This document shows, one piece after another, positions 7,233-17,219 of a stretch of 64,000 nt of DNA. A program made the position numbers and the translations under genes. Below the pieces are notes generated by a model. The model was given only the letters and a program-made list of their open reading frames with translations, did no database searches and was not told the origin of the DNA. The stretch spans positions 1 to 64,000 of the forward strand of contig JACMJM010000050.1 of assembly GCA_014380615.1 (NCBI GenBank), written 5' to 3'. Source of the stretch: Sphingobacteriaceae bacterium. Its GTDB lineage: Bacteria; Bacteroidota; Bacteroidia; Sphingobacteriales; Sphingobacteriaceae. Positions within the stretch are counted from its first letter, which is position 1. Each line of letters begins with the position of its first letter.

Positions 7233-8942
7233 TTATACAGCCGTTGACTCATCCTCAGCGGCTTTTTTTATAATCAGCTCAAACAGCAGTGCTAATATCA
7301 CCACGGTTAAACAACCAATCACATTGAGCCATAAATAAGCTACCACCTCATAATATCCACAAATACATACTATTATCTCTGTACACACCGCCGAATAAAA
7401 CACGGCTCTGCCTCCCACACGTTTAAGGTAAAACGCTACCAAAAAAACACCCAGTATGGTTCCGTAAATATAAGAGCCCAGTTTATTAACCGCCTCAATC
7501 AGATTGCCCATTTTGCTGGCATAAAGGGCCATAACGATACAAACGGCTCCCCAGCCAATAGTCGACAAACGCGAAGCCAGAAGATAATTTTTATCCGAAG
7601 CTTCTTTGTTAATCAGCCGTTTATACACATCAATAACTGTTGTAGAAGCCAGTGAGTTTAAGGCACTTGCGGTCGAACCCATCGATGCCAGGAAAATTAT
7701 TGCTATCAATAATCCAATTAATCCTTTTGGAAGATATTGGGTAACAAAGCTCAAAAAAATATAATTATTGTCGTTAATCTCGGCGTCGGGATCGTTTTTC
7801 TGCATCAGCCCGGTAAGCTTTCCGCGCAGGGCTTTAGTTTTTTCATCCGCTACCCTGAGTTCGCTTCTACTTTGATCTATTGCCTGCGTATCCTCATTAT
7901 TCAGAGCCTTACTAAGTTCCGAAACCTGTTTTTGCTTATCGCTGAAAGCCTGATTATATTCCAGTTTAATCTGATTTAATTCACTACTGTAGCCGCTTTT
8001 TTCTAACTTATTAAGTTCATAACTATTAAAGAAAAGGGGAGGCTTTTCATACTGATAAAAAGTAAACACCAGAACGCCTATCAGCAAGATTAAAAACTGC
8101 ATCGGGATTTTAACCAGGCCGTTCATCAATAAACCCAATCTGCTTTCTGACACGGATGAACCCGTTAAATATCTTCCTACCTGGCTTTGATCTGTTCCAA
8201 AATAGGAGAGTTGTAAAAAAAAACCGCCAATTATACCGCTCCAAACAGTGTATTGATTGTCCCAATCGAACGAGAAGTCAATCGCATTCGTTCTTCCCAT
8301 TTTACCCGCCATGCTAATCGCTTTAACAAAGCCTACGTCATCAGGAAGCAGGTAAACTACCATAGCTCCGGCGATAAAAAGGCCCGAGAAAATAATGCTC
8401 ATTTGAAGTAGCTGAGTATACGAAACCGCCTTGGTACCACCATATACGGTGTAGAAAATCACCAGTCCGCCAATGAAAATGGTAGTGTAGGTGGTGTCGA
8501 TATTTAAAATGGTTGATAAAATTATGGATGGAGCATAAATGGTGATGCCGGTAGACAGGCCGCGTTGTATCAGAAACAGAAAGGCAGTTAGTACCCTGGT
8601 TTTCAAATTGAAACGCTGTTCCAGAAATTCATAAGCAGTGTAGACTTTAAGCCGGTGAAAAATAGGCACGAAGGTGATACAAAGCACAATCATAGCCAGT
8701 GGTAAGCCAAAGTAAAACTGCACAAAACTCATCCCCGACGAATAAGCCAATCCCGGAGCTGATAAAAAGGTGATGGCACTTGCCTGCGTAGCCATCACCG
8801 ATAGGCAAACATGATACCATGGGAGAGATTGGTTTCCAAGAAGGAATTCTTTTATATCCTGATTGCCCCTGCTTTTGTAAATGCCGTAACTTACAATGCC
8901 GGTAAGTGTGAAGATTAAAACGCCCCAGTCAAGTATACTCAT
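7233..8942 (-). CDS. Sodium:solute symporter (SSS family)
   Basis: 569 residues with about 13 hydrophobic segments and SSS-family signatures: SVMATQASAITFLSAPGLAY near the N-terminus, VYGGTKAVSYTQLLQ, and LASMGSTASALNSLASTTVIDV near residue 420. The substrate is unknown. An odd feature is a charged, coiled-coil-like loop of about 95 residues (roughly residues 300-395) between membrane segments. The start ATG overlaps the stop of the upstream 41-residue peptide, so the two are translationally coupled and in one operon with the PIG-L deacetylase. That context suggests uptake of a product, possibly a sugar or amino-sugar derivative, released by the deacetylase. Confidence 0.85.
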   Translation of the reverse strand: MSILDWGVLIFTLTGIVSYGIYKSRGNQDIKEFLLGNQSLPWYHVCLSVMATQASAITFLSAPGLAYSSGMSFVQFYFGLPLAMIVLCITFVPIFHRLKVYTAYEFLEQRFNLKTRVLTAFLFLIQRGLSTGITIYAPSIILSTILNIDTTYTTIFIGGLVIFYTVYGGTKAVSYTQLLQMSIIFSGLFIAGAMVVYLLPDDVGFVKAISMAGKMGRTNAIDFSFDWDNQYTVWSGIIGGFFLQLSYFGTDQSQVGRYLTGSSVSESRLGLLMNGLVKIPMQFLILLIGVLVFTFYQYEKPPLFFNSYELNKLEKSGYSSELNQIKLEYNQAFSDKQKQVSELSKALNNEDTQAIDQSRSELRVADEKTKALRGKLTGLMQKNDPDAEINDNNYIFLSFVTQYLPKGLIGLLIAIIFLASMGSTASALNSLASTTVIDVYKRLINKEASDKNYLLASRLSTIGWGAVCIVMALYASKMGNLIEAVNKLGSYIYGTILGVFLVAFYLKRVGGRAVFYSAVCTEIIVCICGYYEVVAYLWLNVIGCLTVVILALLFELIIKKAAEDESTAV

Positions 8943-9064
8943 CCGAAATACCAGGTAAAACAGTAAAATGCCACGATGAGCAGAATTAACCAGCCAATCA
9001 ATAAAAGATAAAACTGATTCCAGCTTTTCACAAAAGGCGGAAGGTCTGGATTGCGGTTTTTCAT
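8939..9064 (-). CDS. 41-residue single-pass membrane peptide
   Basis: Starts MKNRNPDLPPFVKSWNQFYL and continues with a hydrophobic helix (about residues 18-37), ending FTWYFG. Its TGA overlaps the ATG of the symporter, and it begins 5 bases after the PIG-L stop, so it is firmly embedded in the operon. Small membrane peptides of this kind often precede SSS or related carriers and may be an accessory subunit. Codon-level coupling is the main support for it being real. Confidence 0.7.
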   Translation of the reverse strand: MKNRNPDLPPFVKSWNQFYLLLIGWLILLIVAFYCFTWYFG

Positions 9065-9069
9065 CAGGC

Positions 9070-11511
9070 TTACTTAGAAAGTAAATTTACAAATAATCTG
9101 TATGCTCCGGGTACGCCTGCCGGCAGTTGGCGGAAGAAAGACAGAGAGGTATAAACAAACTTTCCTTTGCCAAAATCTGATACCAGTAACGAGCCAGTAT
9201 TTGCTTTCTCTCCGGTATCGTTCATACTCAAAATTTGGCTGTAAGCCGGGTCTGCTTCCGACGTGAAGTATAATCCTCTTTCCTGAACCCAACCTTCAAA
9301 ATCTTTTTCAGTAATTTTATTAGGATAGTTTAGAATACGATGCTCAGGGTTTACAAAACCTACTTCAGCAGTTTCTTCGCTAACCCGATCACGGCTCAGC
9401 TTAAAAGGGTAGGGGCCAATGTTTGATAGCAGTAAGTTGGTATTTACGTTGTACTGAACGAGTAATACACCGCCTTTTGACACATAATCCAATAATCGGG
9501 CTTGCATCATTTTTACTTGCTGATTAGTGTTATACAATCGAACACCCGTTACAATTGCGTCAAAAGAAGACAGGTTTGCGGTAGATACCTGCTCGGTTGA
9601 GAGATTGGTTACCTCGTATCCTATTTGCTTTAGTGATTCGGCCACCAGATCTCCTGCCCCTGCAATATATCCGATTTTCTTTCCGGTGGTTTTAATGTCC
9701 AGCTTTTCCAGCCGTGCTTCGGCGCGGGGAAAAAGCACCTGAGCTGGAATATGATCGTATTTTATTTCTCTGAAGCCTTGTTGAAATGTTTGATCTCCCA
9801 CTTTAATATTAATAACAAGATTGCCTCCGCTGCTCTGCCCGGGTGTAATATTAAATTCTCTTGTTTCTATCGAACCCTTTCGGGGGATATTAAAATTTAT
9901 ACTTTTCGGAGAGATTACCCAGCCTGCCGGTACCTGCGGATGAAGAATTCCCGAGGTATTGTCGCTGAAACTTTGAAGCTGAACGCTTATTTTTTGAGCT
10001 TTGTTCCCATCGAAAATGTATCCCTTATCCGATAAAGTAGCGGTTACCGGTGGTGCTATAGCGATGTGTTGGTAAACTTCGCCCCGAACCTGATCTGTAT
10101 ATTTGTAAACTACCGGCCTACTAACTTTTATCTCCTGATCGCCGATCCTGACGGTAAAATGCGCACTAAACAGAGCTTTATTTTCCGACAAACCAATTTC
10201 ATCAGGATTATCTACAGAATAGTAACCTAATGCGTTTTGACTGCGCAGCCAGTAAGGTTGGCTTATTAGTTTTTTTGAAAAAAGAATTTTACTGTTGATC
10301 GAAATGCCTTTGTTGGGCTCCAGAATAATATCCCTTTGATTTGATAAGGATTCGCTTATTGCAATTTGATGTTTGAAATCTTTCGGCAGGCGTGAAATGG
10401 CCTGCAAATGAACCGGGATTGAGTCTCCGATGGCGTAGTATGGCTCTATGCTATTCATCTCAAACCAAATTCCTGCACATGCAAGGATCAGTGCGTCTGC
10501 TTCTGCAAATTTGATTGTTTGACCGGTTTCTTCGATTAATCTTTTGATTTTTAATAATGGCTTAATGGATTTGTAAGGAGCATTGGCATCAAATTGTTTT
10601 TCTGTTTGGCTTATCAGGACTGAAATAATTTTTCCGCCCTTAAACTTGTCCCAAGTCAAATTTATATCTTCAAATAAGTCGGCTTGAGCGCGGCTTCCGG
10701 CAGTATGATTAAAAAATTCGGTGAAATCGCCCCGCTGACTCGCACTGCCAAAAGCCTGACTTTTATGATTAGTCCTGCTCTGCGCCGCTATCTCACCATA
10801 GCTTTTACCCAATAAAGGATTGTAAAGTCCGACGTTGATTTTTAGTTGCTCCGGCGAAGTAGAGTTATTTCCCCCGCCGAAATTAGATGTGTTCCAAACT
10901 ATCCGTTTGGCCTGCCAGGTTTGTACTTTAGCAAGTTGCGAAGTAAATCGCCTGGGGTCTGCGGCTGCCACAAATGCTTCCCTGGCAAGAATTGCCGATG
11001 CGGCATGCTGGCCGTGGCCTGCTCTTGCGTCTTCTGGAAAACGGGTGATAATAACATCAGGCTTAAAATTTCTGATCACCCAAACTATATCTTCAAGTAT
11101 TTGCTCTTTGCCCCAGAATTTTAATGATTCTTCTGCCGATTTGGAGAAACCGAAATCGTTTGCCCGTGTAAAAAATTGTTCGGCGCCGTCTATCTTGCGT
11201 GCGGCTAAAAGTTCCTGAGTTCGGATTAGGCCTAAAAGCTCGGCCTGTTCGCTTCCAATTAAATTCTGTCCGCCATCTCCGCGGGTAATAGAAAGATAAC
11301 CGGTTCTGAGTTTTTTTTCTTTTGCCAAATAAGCCAGCAATCGTGTGTTTTCATCATCAGGATGTGCGGCGATATATAATACGCTGCCCACTACATTTAA
11401 TTTTTGTAAGGCAAGTTTTATTTCAGCAGCGTTCAATTGAGTAAATTCTTGCGATTGTGCGGAGAACGATAGCAAGAAAAAGAAAAGAATTATATACCGG
11501 CAACTAGTCAT
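9070..11511 (-). CDS. PIG-L family deacetylase, large secreted form
   Basis: 813 residues. Signal peptide about 1-20. The PIG-L/LmbE metal site is visible as AHPDDE (His50, Asp52, Asp53) and GHGQH (His166/His169). These zinc enzymes remove acetyl groups from N-acetylated sugars. The catalytic domain covers about residues 40-290. The remaining 500 residues hold beta-sandwich-like regions and a C-terminal glutamine-amidotransferase-like segment (KKIGYIAGAGDLVAESLKQI, then SFDAIVTGVRLYN). The protein is probably periplasmic and acts on an extracellular glycan. First gene of the operon with the small peptide and symporter. Confidence 0.82.
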   Translation of the reverse strand: MTSCRYIILFFFLLSFSAQSQEFTQLNAAEIKLALQKLNVVGSVLYIAAHPDDENTRLLAYLAKEKKLRTGYLSITRGDGGQNLIGSEQAELLGLIRTQELLAARKIDGAEQFFTRANDFGFSKSAEESLKFWGKEQILEDIVWVIRNFKPDVIITRFPEDARAGHGQHAASAILAREAFVAAADPRRFTSQLAKVQTWQAKRIVWNTSNFGGGNNSTSPEQLKINVGLYNPLLGKSYGEIAAQSRTNHKSQAFGSASQRGDFTEFFNHTAGSRAQADLFEDINLTWDKFKGGKIISVLISQTEKQFDANAPYKSIKPLLKIKRLIEETGQTIKFAEADALILACAGIWFEMNSIEPYYAIGDSIPVHLQAISRLPKDFKHQIAISESLSNQRDIILEPNKGISINSKILFSKKLISQPYWLRSQNALGYYSVDNPDEIGLSENKALFSAHFTVRIGDQEIKVSRPVVYKYTDQVRGEVYQHIAIAPPVTATLSDKGYIFDGNKAQKISVQLQSFSDNTSGILHPQVPAGWVISPKSINFNIPRKGSIETREFNITPGQSSGGNLVINIKVGDQTFQQGFREIKYDHIPAQVLFPRAEARLEKLDIKTTGKKIGYIAGAGDLVAESLKQIGYEVTNLSTEQVSTANLSSFDAIVTGVRLYNTNQQVKMMQARLLDYVSKGGVLLVQYNVNTNLLLSNIGPYPFKLSRDRVSEETAEVGFVNPEHRILNYPNKITEKDFEGWVQERGLYFTSEADPAYSQILSMNDTGEKANTGSLLVSDFGKGKFVYTSLSFFRQLPAGVPGAYRLFVNLLSK

Positions 11512-11591
11512 GTTCAGTGATTAGGCCGAAAAATAAACTAAAAAATCTTTATTGCAACATGAGTAATAATGAAATTACTAACTAGCAGAAA

Positions 11592-11624
11592 CAAAAAAAG
11601 CCCCGACAAATTTATCAGGGCTTT
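11592..11624 (-). terminator. Terminator of the stress-protein operon
   Basis: On the minus strand, GCCCTGA pairs with TCGGGGC around TAAATTTG, followed by a U-run. It lies about 20 bases past the stop of the PA2169-type gene. Confidence 0.75.
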
Positions 11625-11642
11625 ACGAGGCGTCTTGTTTAA

Positions 11643-12110
11643 CTAAGACGAATATTGTTGTTCCAAACTTTGGACGTTTTTCAAACACTCGCTAATATCC
11701 GAGCGCTGGGAGCTTAATGTTTTCCGCATTTCTTGCGACAAGTTGGTGTCTGTTAAAACCTTATCATAAGCTTCAACAGCAGCTTTTTCACCAGTTATGC
11801 AGGCATCAAGAATTGCATGGTTATCGTTACCGGTAACAGCTGTTTTGATATCCATCCATACACGGTGAATGGCCCCTAATGGTCCGCCGCTCTCATTGTC
11901 AGAATCTGCACCCAATTGCCGCAATAGGCTCTTTAGTTCCATTTCAAATTCAGAACGTTGAATCGAATAAGTTGTAAAAAGTGCTTTAAGTTCTGCCGAG
12001 TCTGCATCTTCTGCAGCGGTTTTATATCCTTCTTTGCCATCATTAGCAATGTGCAAAAGGTGTTTTAATCCGTCAATTAAATCTTCATTTCTGACTTCCA
12101 TAGTATTCAA
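11643..12110 (-). CDS. PA2169-type four-helix-bundle protein (DUF2383)
   Basis: 155 residues, all helical. MNTMEVRNEDLIDGLKHLLH and GYKTAAEDADSAELKALF are characteristic of the PA2169/DUF2383 ferritin-like family, usually induced by stress or found in stationary phase. No signal peptide. It follows the DUF892 gene by 3 bases in the same operon and is closed by a strong terminator. The biochemical role of the family is not established. Confidence 0.85.
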   Translation of the reverse strand: MNTMEVRNEDLIDGLKHLLHIANDGKEGYKTAAEDADSAELKALFTTYSIQRSEFEMELKSLLRQLGADSDNESGGPLGAIHRVWMDIKTAVTGNDNHAILDACITGEKAAVEAYDKVLTDTNLSQEMRKTLSSQRSDISECLKNVQSLEQQYSS

Positions 12111-12113
12111 ATT

Positions 12114-12659
12114 TTATTCTTTTTCTGCTTTAGCCGATTCGTTAACAAAACTTTCGGCTATTTGAGTTAACTTAATGTCTGTGTTTTTCTCTTCTTCTAA
12201 GGTTTCTTCAAGTAAAGCCGCCGCTTCACTAAGCCCTAAGGTATTGGCAAGCGTTCTTAAAGTTCCGTAAGATGCGATTTCGTAATGCTCAATTTTTTGA
12301 GAAGAAGAAATTATAGCAGCATCACGGGTAAGGCTTCCGGTTTCTGTATCTTCCATCATTTCTTTACCTTCCTCTACAAGGCCTTCCATCGCTTCGCATT
12401 TTTTTGCTGTAACTTTTTCGCCAACCAGTTCAAATACCTGCTCAAGTCGCTTAATTTGGTTCTCTGTTTCGGTTGCGTGAAGTTCAATAGATGAGCGTAA
12501 CTCTTCAGAAGTAGCACCTTTAGCCATTTTCGGAAGTGCTTTAAGGAGATGTTTCTCTGCCCAAAGAATATCTTTCAGTTCATCGATAAATAGGGTTTTA
12601 AGTCCAGACTCCTCAATGTTGCCTTCAGTTGATGTTGTTTTTGAAACTTGCTTTTTCAT
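12114..12659 (-). CDS. Ferritin-like DUF892 protein (YciE/YciF family)
   Basis: 181 residues. After a basic N-terminal leader, residues 23-175 form a ferritin-like four-helix bundle: LKTLFIDELKDILWAEKHLL opens it, and acidic and His residues in HATETENQIKRLEQVF and KIEHYEIASYGTL could ligate a di-metal centre. Family members are stress-induced in enterobacteria. First gene of the two-gene operon and divergent from the large hybrid kinase, with a 194-bp shared upstream region, so the two may be co-regulated. Confidence 0.87.
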   Translation of the reverse strand: MKKQVSKTTSTEGNIEESGLKTLFIDELKDILWAEKHLLKALPKMAKGATSEELRSSIELHATETENQIKRLEQVFELVGEKVTAKKCEAMEGLVEEGKEMMEDTETGSLTRDAAIISSSQKIEHYEIASYGTLRTLANTLGLSEAAALLEETLEEEKNTDIKLTQIAESFVNESAKAEKE

Positions 12660-12853
12660 AGTATTTTAGTTTAAAGTGGTTGCTTTAACCAGTGGTTTAT
12701 GTAAAGTATTACGATTTTAACACTCTCGGTTGGAAAGGGTTTTATTAAATTTTCAATTCACCTAAATAGTAATACCTTAGGGTGCTTAAAGTTTGAAACC
12801 ATTTTTCTCTTACCTCGTAAGAGTCAATAAATTATAATCTATTATAGCTCTAA

Positions 12854-15800
12854 ATGCAAAAAATTACATTTAAACAGTTAGTACTTACTGGCTTTATCGC
12901 AACTACAGCCTGCGTTTTTATCCTGGGAATTTCGTCGTATTTAAGTATTACAGATCTGCAGGAAACAGATAAAAAAGTCTCTCATACCGAGAAGGTTTTA
13001 TCCCAAAGTAAAGATGTTTATCAGCAATTACTTGATGCCGAAAGCAGCGAGCGAGGGTATGTATTAACAGGAAAAAAGGATTTTCTTTCGCGTTATAAAT
13101 ATGCTGTTAGCCTGGTGGTTCCTCGGGTTGAGCATTTAAAACAGCTGGTGGCCGAGAATCCTGTTCAGCTCAAAAATGCCGATTCTTTAAGCTTTTATGT
13201 TACACAGAAAGTTGCCGAGATGCAGGCTATTATTGACGCTCACGATAAAAGCGGAGTGGAAGCATCTTCGAGCTTGTTAAAAACCAGTCGTGCTAAAGCA
13301 GAAATGGACATGGTTAGGGTCTATGTTAGTAAAATCGGAGAAATTGAGGGTCAATCGCTTGTACGCGCCAAAGCACAAAACGAAAGAAGCGTATTGCGCA
13401 CCTTCTTCATTATATTGGGTGGTACACTGGTAATTTTATGTTTAGTGATTCTTTTATCCTCGTTGATAAGAAGAACATTTAGAGCCCAGAAAAAAATTGA
13501 AGAGGAGATGATCGAAACGCATGATCAACTGGCTTTGGTATCGAAAGAAAGCGAGAGGCAGAATTGGCTGCTCGAGGGTGCGGTTATGATGGACGCCGCC
13601 ATGCGGGGGGCGCAAACCCTTGATGAGCGGTGCGAATGTATTATAAACGAAATGTCTAAATATGTTAAAGCTGATTTAGGCGCAATATATATTACCGATT
13701 CACGGGGGCAGGCTCTTCATTTAAGGGCTGCTTACGGGTTTCCGAAATCATTAGGAAAAAAGACCGTTAAAATAGATGAAGGCTGGACCGGCCTGTCTAT
13801 TTCCCAGAAAAAGAATATGATTTTTTCTGACGTGCCCGACGATTATACCAAGGTGACCTCAGGTTTAGGAGATTCGGTGCCTAAATCAATTTTTATCCAG
13901 CCAATCTTTTTCCAGGATACTGTAAAAGGAGTTATAGAACTTGCTTTTGCTGGCGAGGTGCACGAAGATACAGGTCCTTTCTTCGAAAAAGTAGTACATA
14001 GCATAGGTGTTAGTATCAACGCTGCCGAAGCAAGAGTACAAATGCAGGAACTTGTTGAAAAAACGCAACAGCAGGCCGAAGAACTTGAAACACAGCACGA
14101 AGAACTAAGAGCTACCAACGAAGAGTTAATTCGTAAAACTCAATTGCTTCAGGTTTCTGAAGAGGAGTTAATGGTTCAGCAGGAAGAGCTTAAACAAACT
14201 AATGCAGAAATAGAAGAAAAGGCGCAACTGCTCGAAGAGAAAAACAAAGCTATTGAACTGGCAAAAGAAGCCATTGCTCTTAAAGCCGAAGAATTAGAAT
14301 TAAGCAGTAAGTACAAATCCGACTTTTTGGCCAATATGAGCCACGAGTTACGCACGCCGTTAAATAGTATTCTTATTCTGGCGAAAATATTAAAAGAAAA
14401 CAAGCTGCAAAATCTTTCTGAGGAGCAAATTAAATATGCCGGGGTAATTCATAACGCAGGCAGTGATTTGCTGTCTCTTATTAACGATATTTTGGATTTA
14501 TCTAAAATAGAATCGGGTAAGGTTGATTTAACAATCGAAGAAGTTGCCTTAAGCGAGATTCGGGTTGATATTGAAATGCTGTTTAAGGAAGTTGCCAATA
14601 GTAAGAAGATCAAATTCGGTTATAACATCGAGGCGGGTATACCAGCCGCAATTAATTCGGATAGGATGCGGGTAGAGCAAATTCTAAAGAATCTGTTATC
14701 AAACGCCTTTAAATTTACGCCAGAAAATGGTACTGTATCGCTCGACGTTTCACTAGCCGAACCGGGACATCATTATTACACCGATCAATTAAAAAACGAC
14801 GACATATCAGTCCTCGCCTTCAAAGTAAAAGACTCAGGAATCGGGATACCGGAGGAAAAGCAGAGAGTTATTTTTGAAGCCTTTCAGCAAGCCGACGGCT
14901 CCACAAGCCGTAAGTACGGGGGCACTGGCCTTGGTCTTTCAATTAGCAGGCAGTTGGCTAACTTATTGGGCGGCGAAATTCAGGTTGAAAGTGTGGTTAA
15001 CCAGGGAAGCGCGTTTACGCTTTATCTTCCTATCGCACAGTTTGTTAAGTCGGAGGTTGACGCAAACGCACCGGCGAACGCAGAGCTTACACCAGCTCCT
15101 GTTGCGGTTGCCGCATTCAAAGCAGACACACATATTGATGTTCCGGCCGAAGCCTTAAAACTTCCCGATCCGAATAAGGAATACACTCTCTTAATCGTTG
15201 AAGACGATACCTATTTCGCGGATATTCTAAAAGATTATGCCGAAGACAGAGGGTTCAAAACCTTAATCGCTTATCAGGGCGATACAGGTTTTGAGATGGC
15301 TAAAAAGTACAAGCCAGACGCCATTGTGCTTGATATTATGCTCCCGGTTCTCGACGGTTGGGCCATTTTAAAGAAGCTGAAAGAAGACGAAGAAACATGC
15401 GATATCCCTGTTCATCTAATGTCGGCTAAGGATGAGAAAATTTCAAAAGCGAAAGAGGAAGGAGCCTTAGGTTTCTTAAGAAAGCCGGTAGAGAAAGAAG
15501 AATTGCAAGGTGCCTTCGATCTCTTGATAAAAGAGACCGGAAGCGTTAAAATTTCACGGGTATTGTTAGTTGAAGATCAGCAGATACAGAGCGACAACCT
15601 TACACTTCAGTTAAAAGCGAAGAATATTAAAGTAGAGCAATCTTTTGATGGCGCGCAAACTATGAGTATTCTTTCCACCGACACTGCTTTTGATTGTATC
15701 ATCCTTGATTTAAAACTGCCTGATATTTCAGGCTTAGACCTGCTCGAAAAAATTAAAGCGGATGAACGTCTGGTTAAAATTCCGGTGGTTATAAACACCG

Positions 15801-16381
15801 CGATGGAGTTGGATAAAACAAGTATGTCGCGCGTTCTTAAGCACACCGATGTAATGGTTCTTAAGAACAATAAGTCTAACGACCGGATTTTGGATGAAGT
15901 GAACCTGTTCATGAATAAAATCAGAACAGACGAGCCGGTACCTACCAAACCACTACCTTATCAGGTTCAGGGTAAAACCTCGACCGATATAACAACCATA
16001 GAAAAAGCCTTGAAAAATAGATCAGTTTTAGTTGTAGATGATGATATGCGTAATATCTTTGCCTTAACAAGTGCTTTACAAGAATATGATTTGAATATCC
16101 AGATAGCTAATAACGGTATTGAGGCCTTAAAAAAATTAGATGAATTCCCCGATACTGATATTGTACTGATGGATATTATGATGCCTGAAATGGATGGCTA
16201 TGATGCTATGCAGGCAATCAGGAAGCAAAGTCGGTTCACAAAGCTCCCTATTATAGCATTAACCGCTAAGGCCATGAAAGCCGATAGGGAAAAATGTATT
16301 GAGGCCGGTGCCAATGATTATGTTTCGAAGCCGGTAGATATGGATAAGTTATTGTCTATGATGAGAGTATGGTTAAGTTAA
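12854..16381 (+). CDS. Hybrid histidine kinase: CHASE3-GAF-HisKA-HATPase-REC-REC-REC
   Basis: 1175 residues. A first transmembrane helix at about 11-30, a periplasmic CHASE3 domain (about 35-180), and a second helix at 183-205. Then comes GAF (about 255-395) and a long Glu/Gln-rich coiled coil (395-485). HisKA has phospho-acceptor His497 in FLANMSHELRTPLN, and HATPase has DSGIGIPEEKQ and GGTGLGLSISRQ. Three receivers carry acceptors Asp827 (VLDIMLP), Asp952 (ILDLKLP) and Asp1107 (LMDIMMP). It senses an unknown signal and probably drives phosphorelay to the co-transcribed proteins. Heads a four-gene operon; cheR follows after 7 bases. Confidence 0.93.
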   Translation: MQKITFKQLVLTGFIATTACVFILGISSYLSITDLQETDKKVSHTEKVLSQSKDVYQQLLDAESSERGYVLTGKKDFLSRYKYAVSLVVPRVEHLKQLVAENPVQLKNADSLSFYVTQKVAEMQAIIDAHDKSGVEASSSLLKTSRAKAEMDMVRVYVSKIGEIEGQSLVRAKAQNERSVLRTFFIILGGTLVILCLVILLSSLIRRTFRAQKKIEEEMIETHDQLALVSKESERQNWLLEGAVMMDAAMRGAQTLDERCECIINEMSKYVKADLGAIYITDSRGQALHLRAAYGFPKSLGKKTVKIDEGWTGLSISQKKNMIFSDVPDDYTKVTSGLGDSVPKSIFIQPIFFQDTVKGVIELAFAGEVHEDTGPFFEKVVHSIGVSINAAEARVQMQELVEKTQQQAEELETQHEELRATNEELIRKTQLLQVSEEELMVQQEELKQTNAEIEEKAQLLEEKNKAIELAKEAIALKAEELELSSKYKSDFLANMSHELRTPLNSILILAKILKENKLQNLSEEQIKYAGVIHNAGSDLLSLINDILDLSKIESGKVDLTIEEVALSEIRVDIEMLFKEVANSKKIKFGYNIEAGIPAAINSDRMRVEQILKNLLSNAFKFTPENGTVSLDVSLAEPGHHYYTDQLKNDDISVLAFKVKDSGIGIPEEKQRVIFEAFQQADGSTSRKYGGTGLGLSISRQLANLLGGEIQVESVVNQGSAFTLYLPIAQFVKSEVDANAPANAELTPAPVAVAAFKADTHIDVPAEALKLPDPNKEYTLLIVEDDTYFADILKDYAEDRGFKTLIAYQGDTGFEMAKKYKPDAIVLDIMLPVLDGWAILKKLKEDEETCDIPVHLMSAKDEKISKAKEEGALGFLRKPVEKEELQGAFDLLIKETGSVKISRVLLVEDQQIQSDNLTLQLKAKNIKVEQSFDGAQTMSILSTDTAFDCIILDLKLPDISGLDLLEKIKADERLVKIPVVINTAMELDKTSMSRVLKHTDVMVLKNNKSNDRILDEVNLFMNKIRTDEPVPTKPLPYQVQGKTSTDITTIEKALKNRSVLVVDDDMRNIFALTSALQEYDLNIQIANNGIEALKKLDEFPDTDIVLMDIMMPEMDGYDAMQAIRKQSRFTKLPIIALTAKAMKADREKCIEAGANDYVSKPVDMDKLLSMMRVWLS

Positions 16382-16388
16382 TTTTTAT

Positions 16389-17219
16389 ATGAAAGATTCT
16401 GTGGTAGATGTAATATCATTTGAACAGGTTGAAGAAATAATCGAGTGGGTTAATAAAATTCATGGTTTTGATTTCAGCGGTTATTCCAGGGCTTCATTAA
16501 AAAGGCGGATTACCCGTATCATGCAGCTTCAGCAGCTTTCCATGTATGAACTGAAATCGTTACTGGTTAATAATCCCGCGTTTTTTGAAGAGTTTTTGAT
16601 CGAAGTGACGGTAAACGTTACCGAAATGTTTCGTGACCCTACTTTCTTTAAAGGCGTTAGAGAAAAAGTTTTACCGTATTTGTCGTCCTTCCAGAGAATT
16701 AAGGTTTGGAATGCGGGATGCTCTACAGGAGAAGAATTGTATTCTTTCGCAATATTATTAGATCAGGAAAATTTATATAACCGATCTTTTTTATATGGCA
16801 CGGATATTAACCGAAATGTTCTGAATACAGCAAAAAAGGGGATTTATAATTTAAAGCTGATGAAACAGTATTCGGAGAATTATATGTTAACAGGAGCCGC
16901 GGGCTCTCTCTCTGATTACTATGTAGCAAAATACGACGCTGCTACTATTGTAAATAATTTAAGAAAAAATATTCTTTTCTCAGTCCATAACCTCGTATCA
17001 GATGGTGTGTTTAACGAATTTCAGTTAATTTCATGCCGCAATGTGATGATATATTTTGACGTAGAATTGCAGAATAAGGTTATTAACCTTTTCTATGAAA
17101 GTTTATGTCCATTGGGGTTTTTATGCCTTGGATCGAAAGAAAGCCTTCGTAATGCCGAGTTGGCGAAAAAATTCAGGGTAATTGACAGGGTAGAAAATAT
17201 TTATCAAAAAATTGGCTGA
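16389..17219 (+). CDS. CheR-type protein-glutamate methyltransferase
   Basis: 276 residues. The N-terminal helical CheR domain (FSGYSRASLKRRITRIMQLQ) is followed by the SAM-binding fold: VWNAGCSTGEELYSFAILL is the motif-I region, and ISCRNVMIYFD is a conserved late motif. CheR methylates glutamates on chemoreceptors with SAM. No receptor is encoded nearby, so its substrate here is unclear; the Gln/Glu-rich coiled coil of the neighbouring kinase is one candidate. Overlaps cheB by 8 bases. Confidence 0.9.
   Translation: MKDSVVDVISFEQVEEIIEWVNKIHGFDFSGYSRASLKRRITRIMQLQQLSMYELKSLLVNNPAFFEEFLIEVTVNVTEMFRDPTFFKGVREKVLPYLSSFQRIKVWNAGCSTGEELYSFAILLDQENLYNRSFLYGTDINRNVLNTAKKGIYNLKLMKQYSENYMLTGAAGSLSDYYVAKYDAATIVNNLRKNILFSVHNLVSDGVFNEFQLISCRNVMIYFDVELQNKVINLFYESLCPLGFLCLGSKESLRNAELAKKFRVIDRVENIYQKIG

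Noticed and set aside
10835-11218. 127-codon plus-strand frame
   Set aside because: It lies antisense inside the PIG-L deacetylase gene and has no independent support.
14874-15158. 94-codon frame in the hybrid kinase
   Set aside because: Out-of-frame shadow of the HATPase and linker region.
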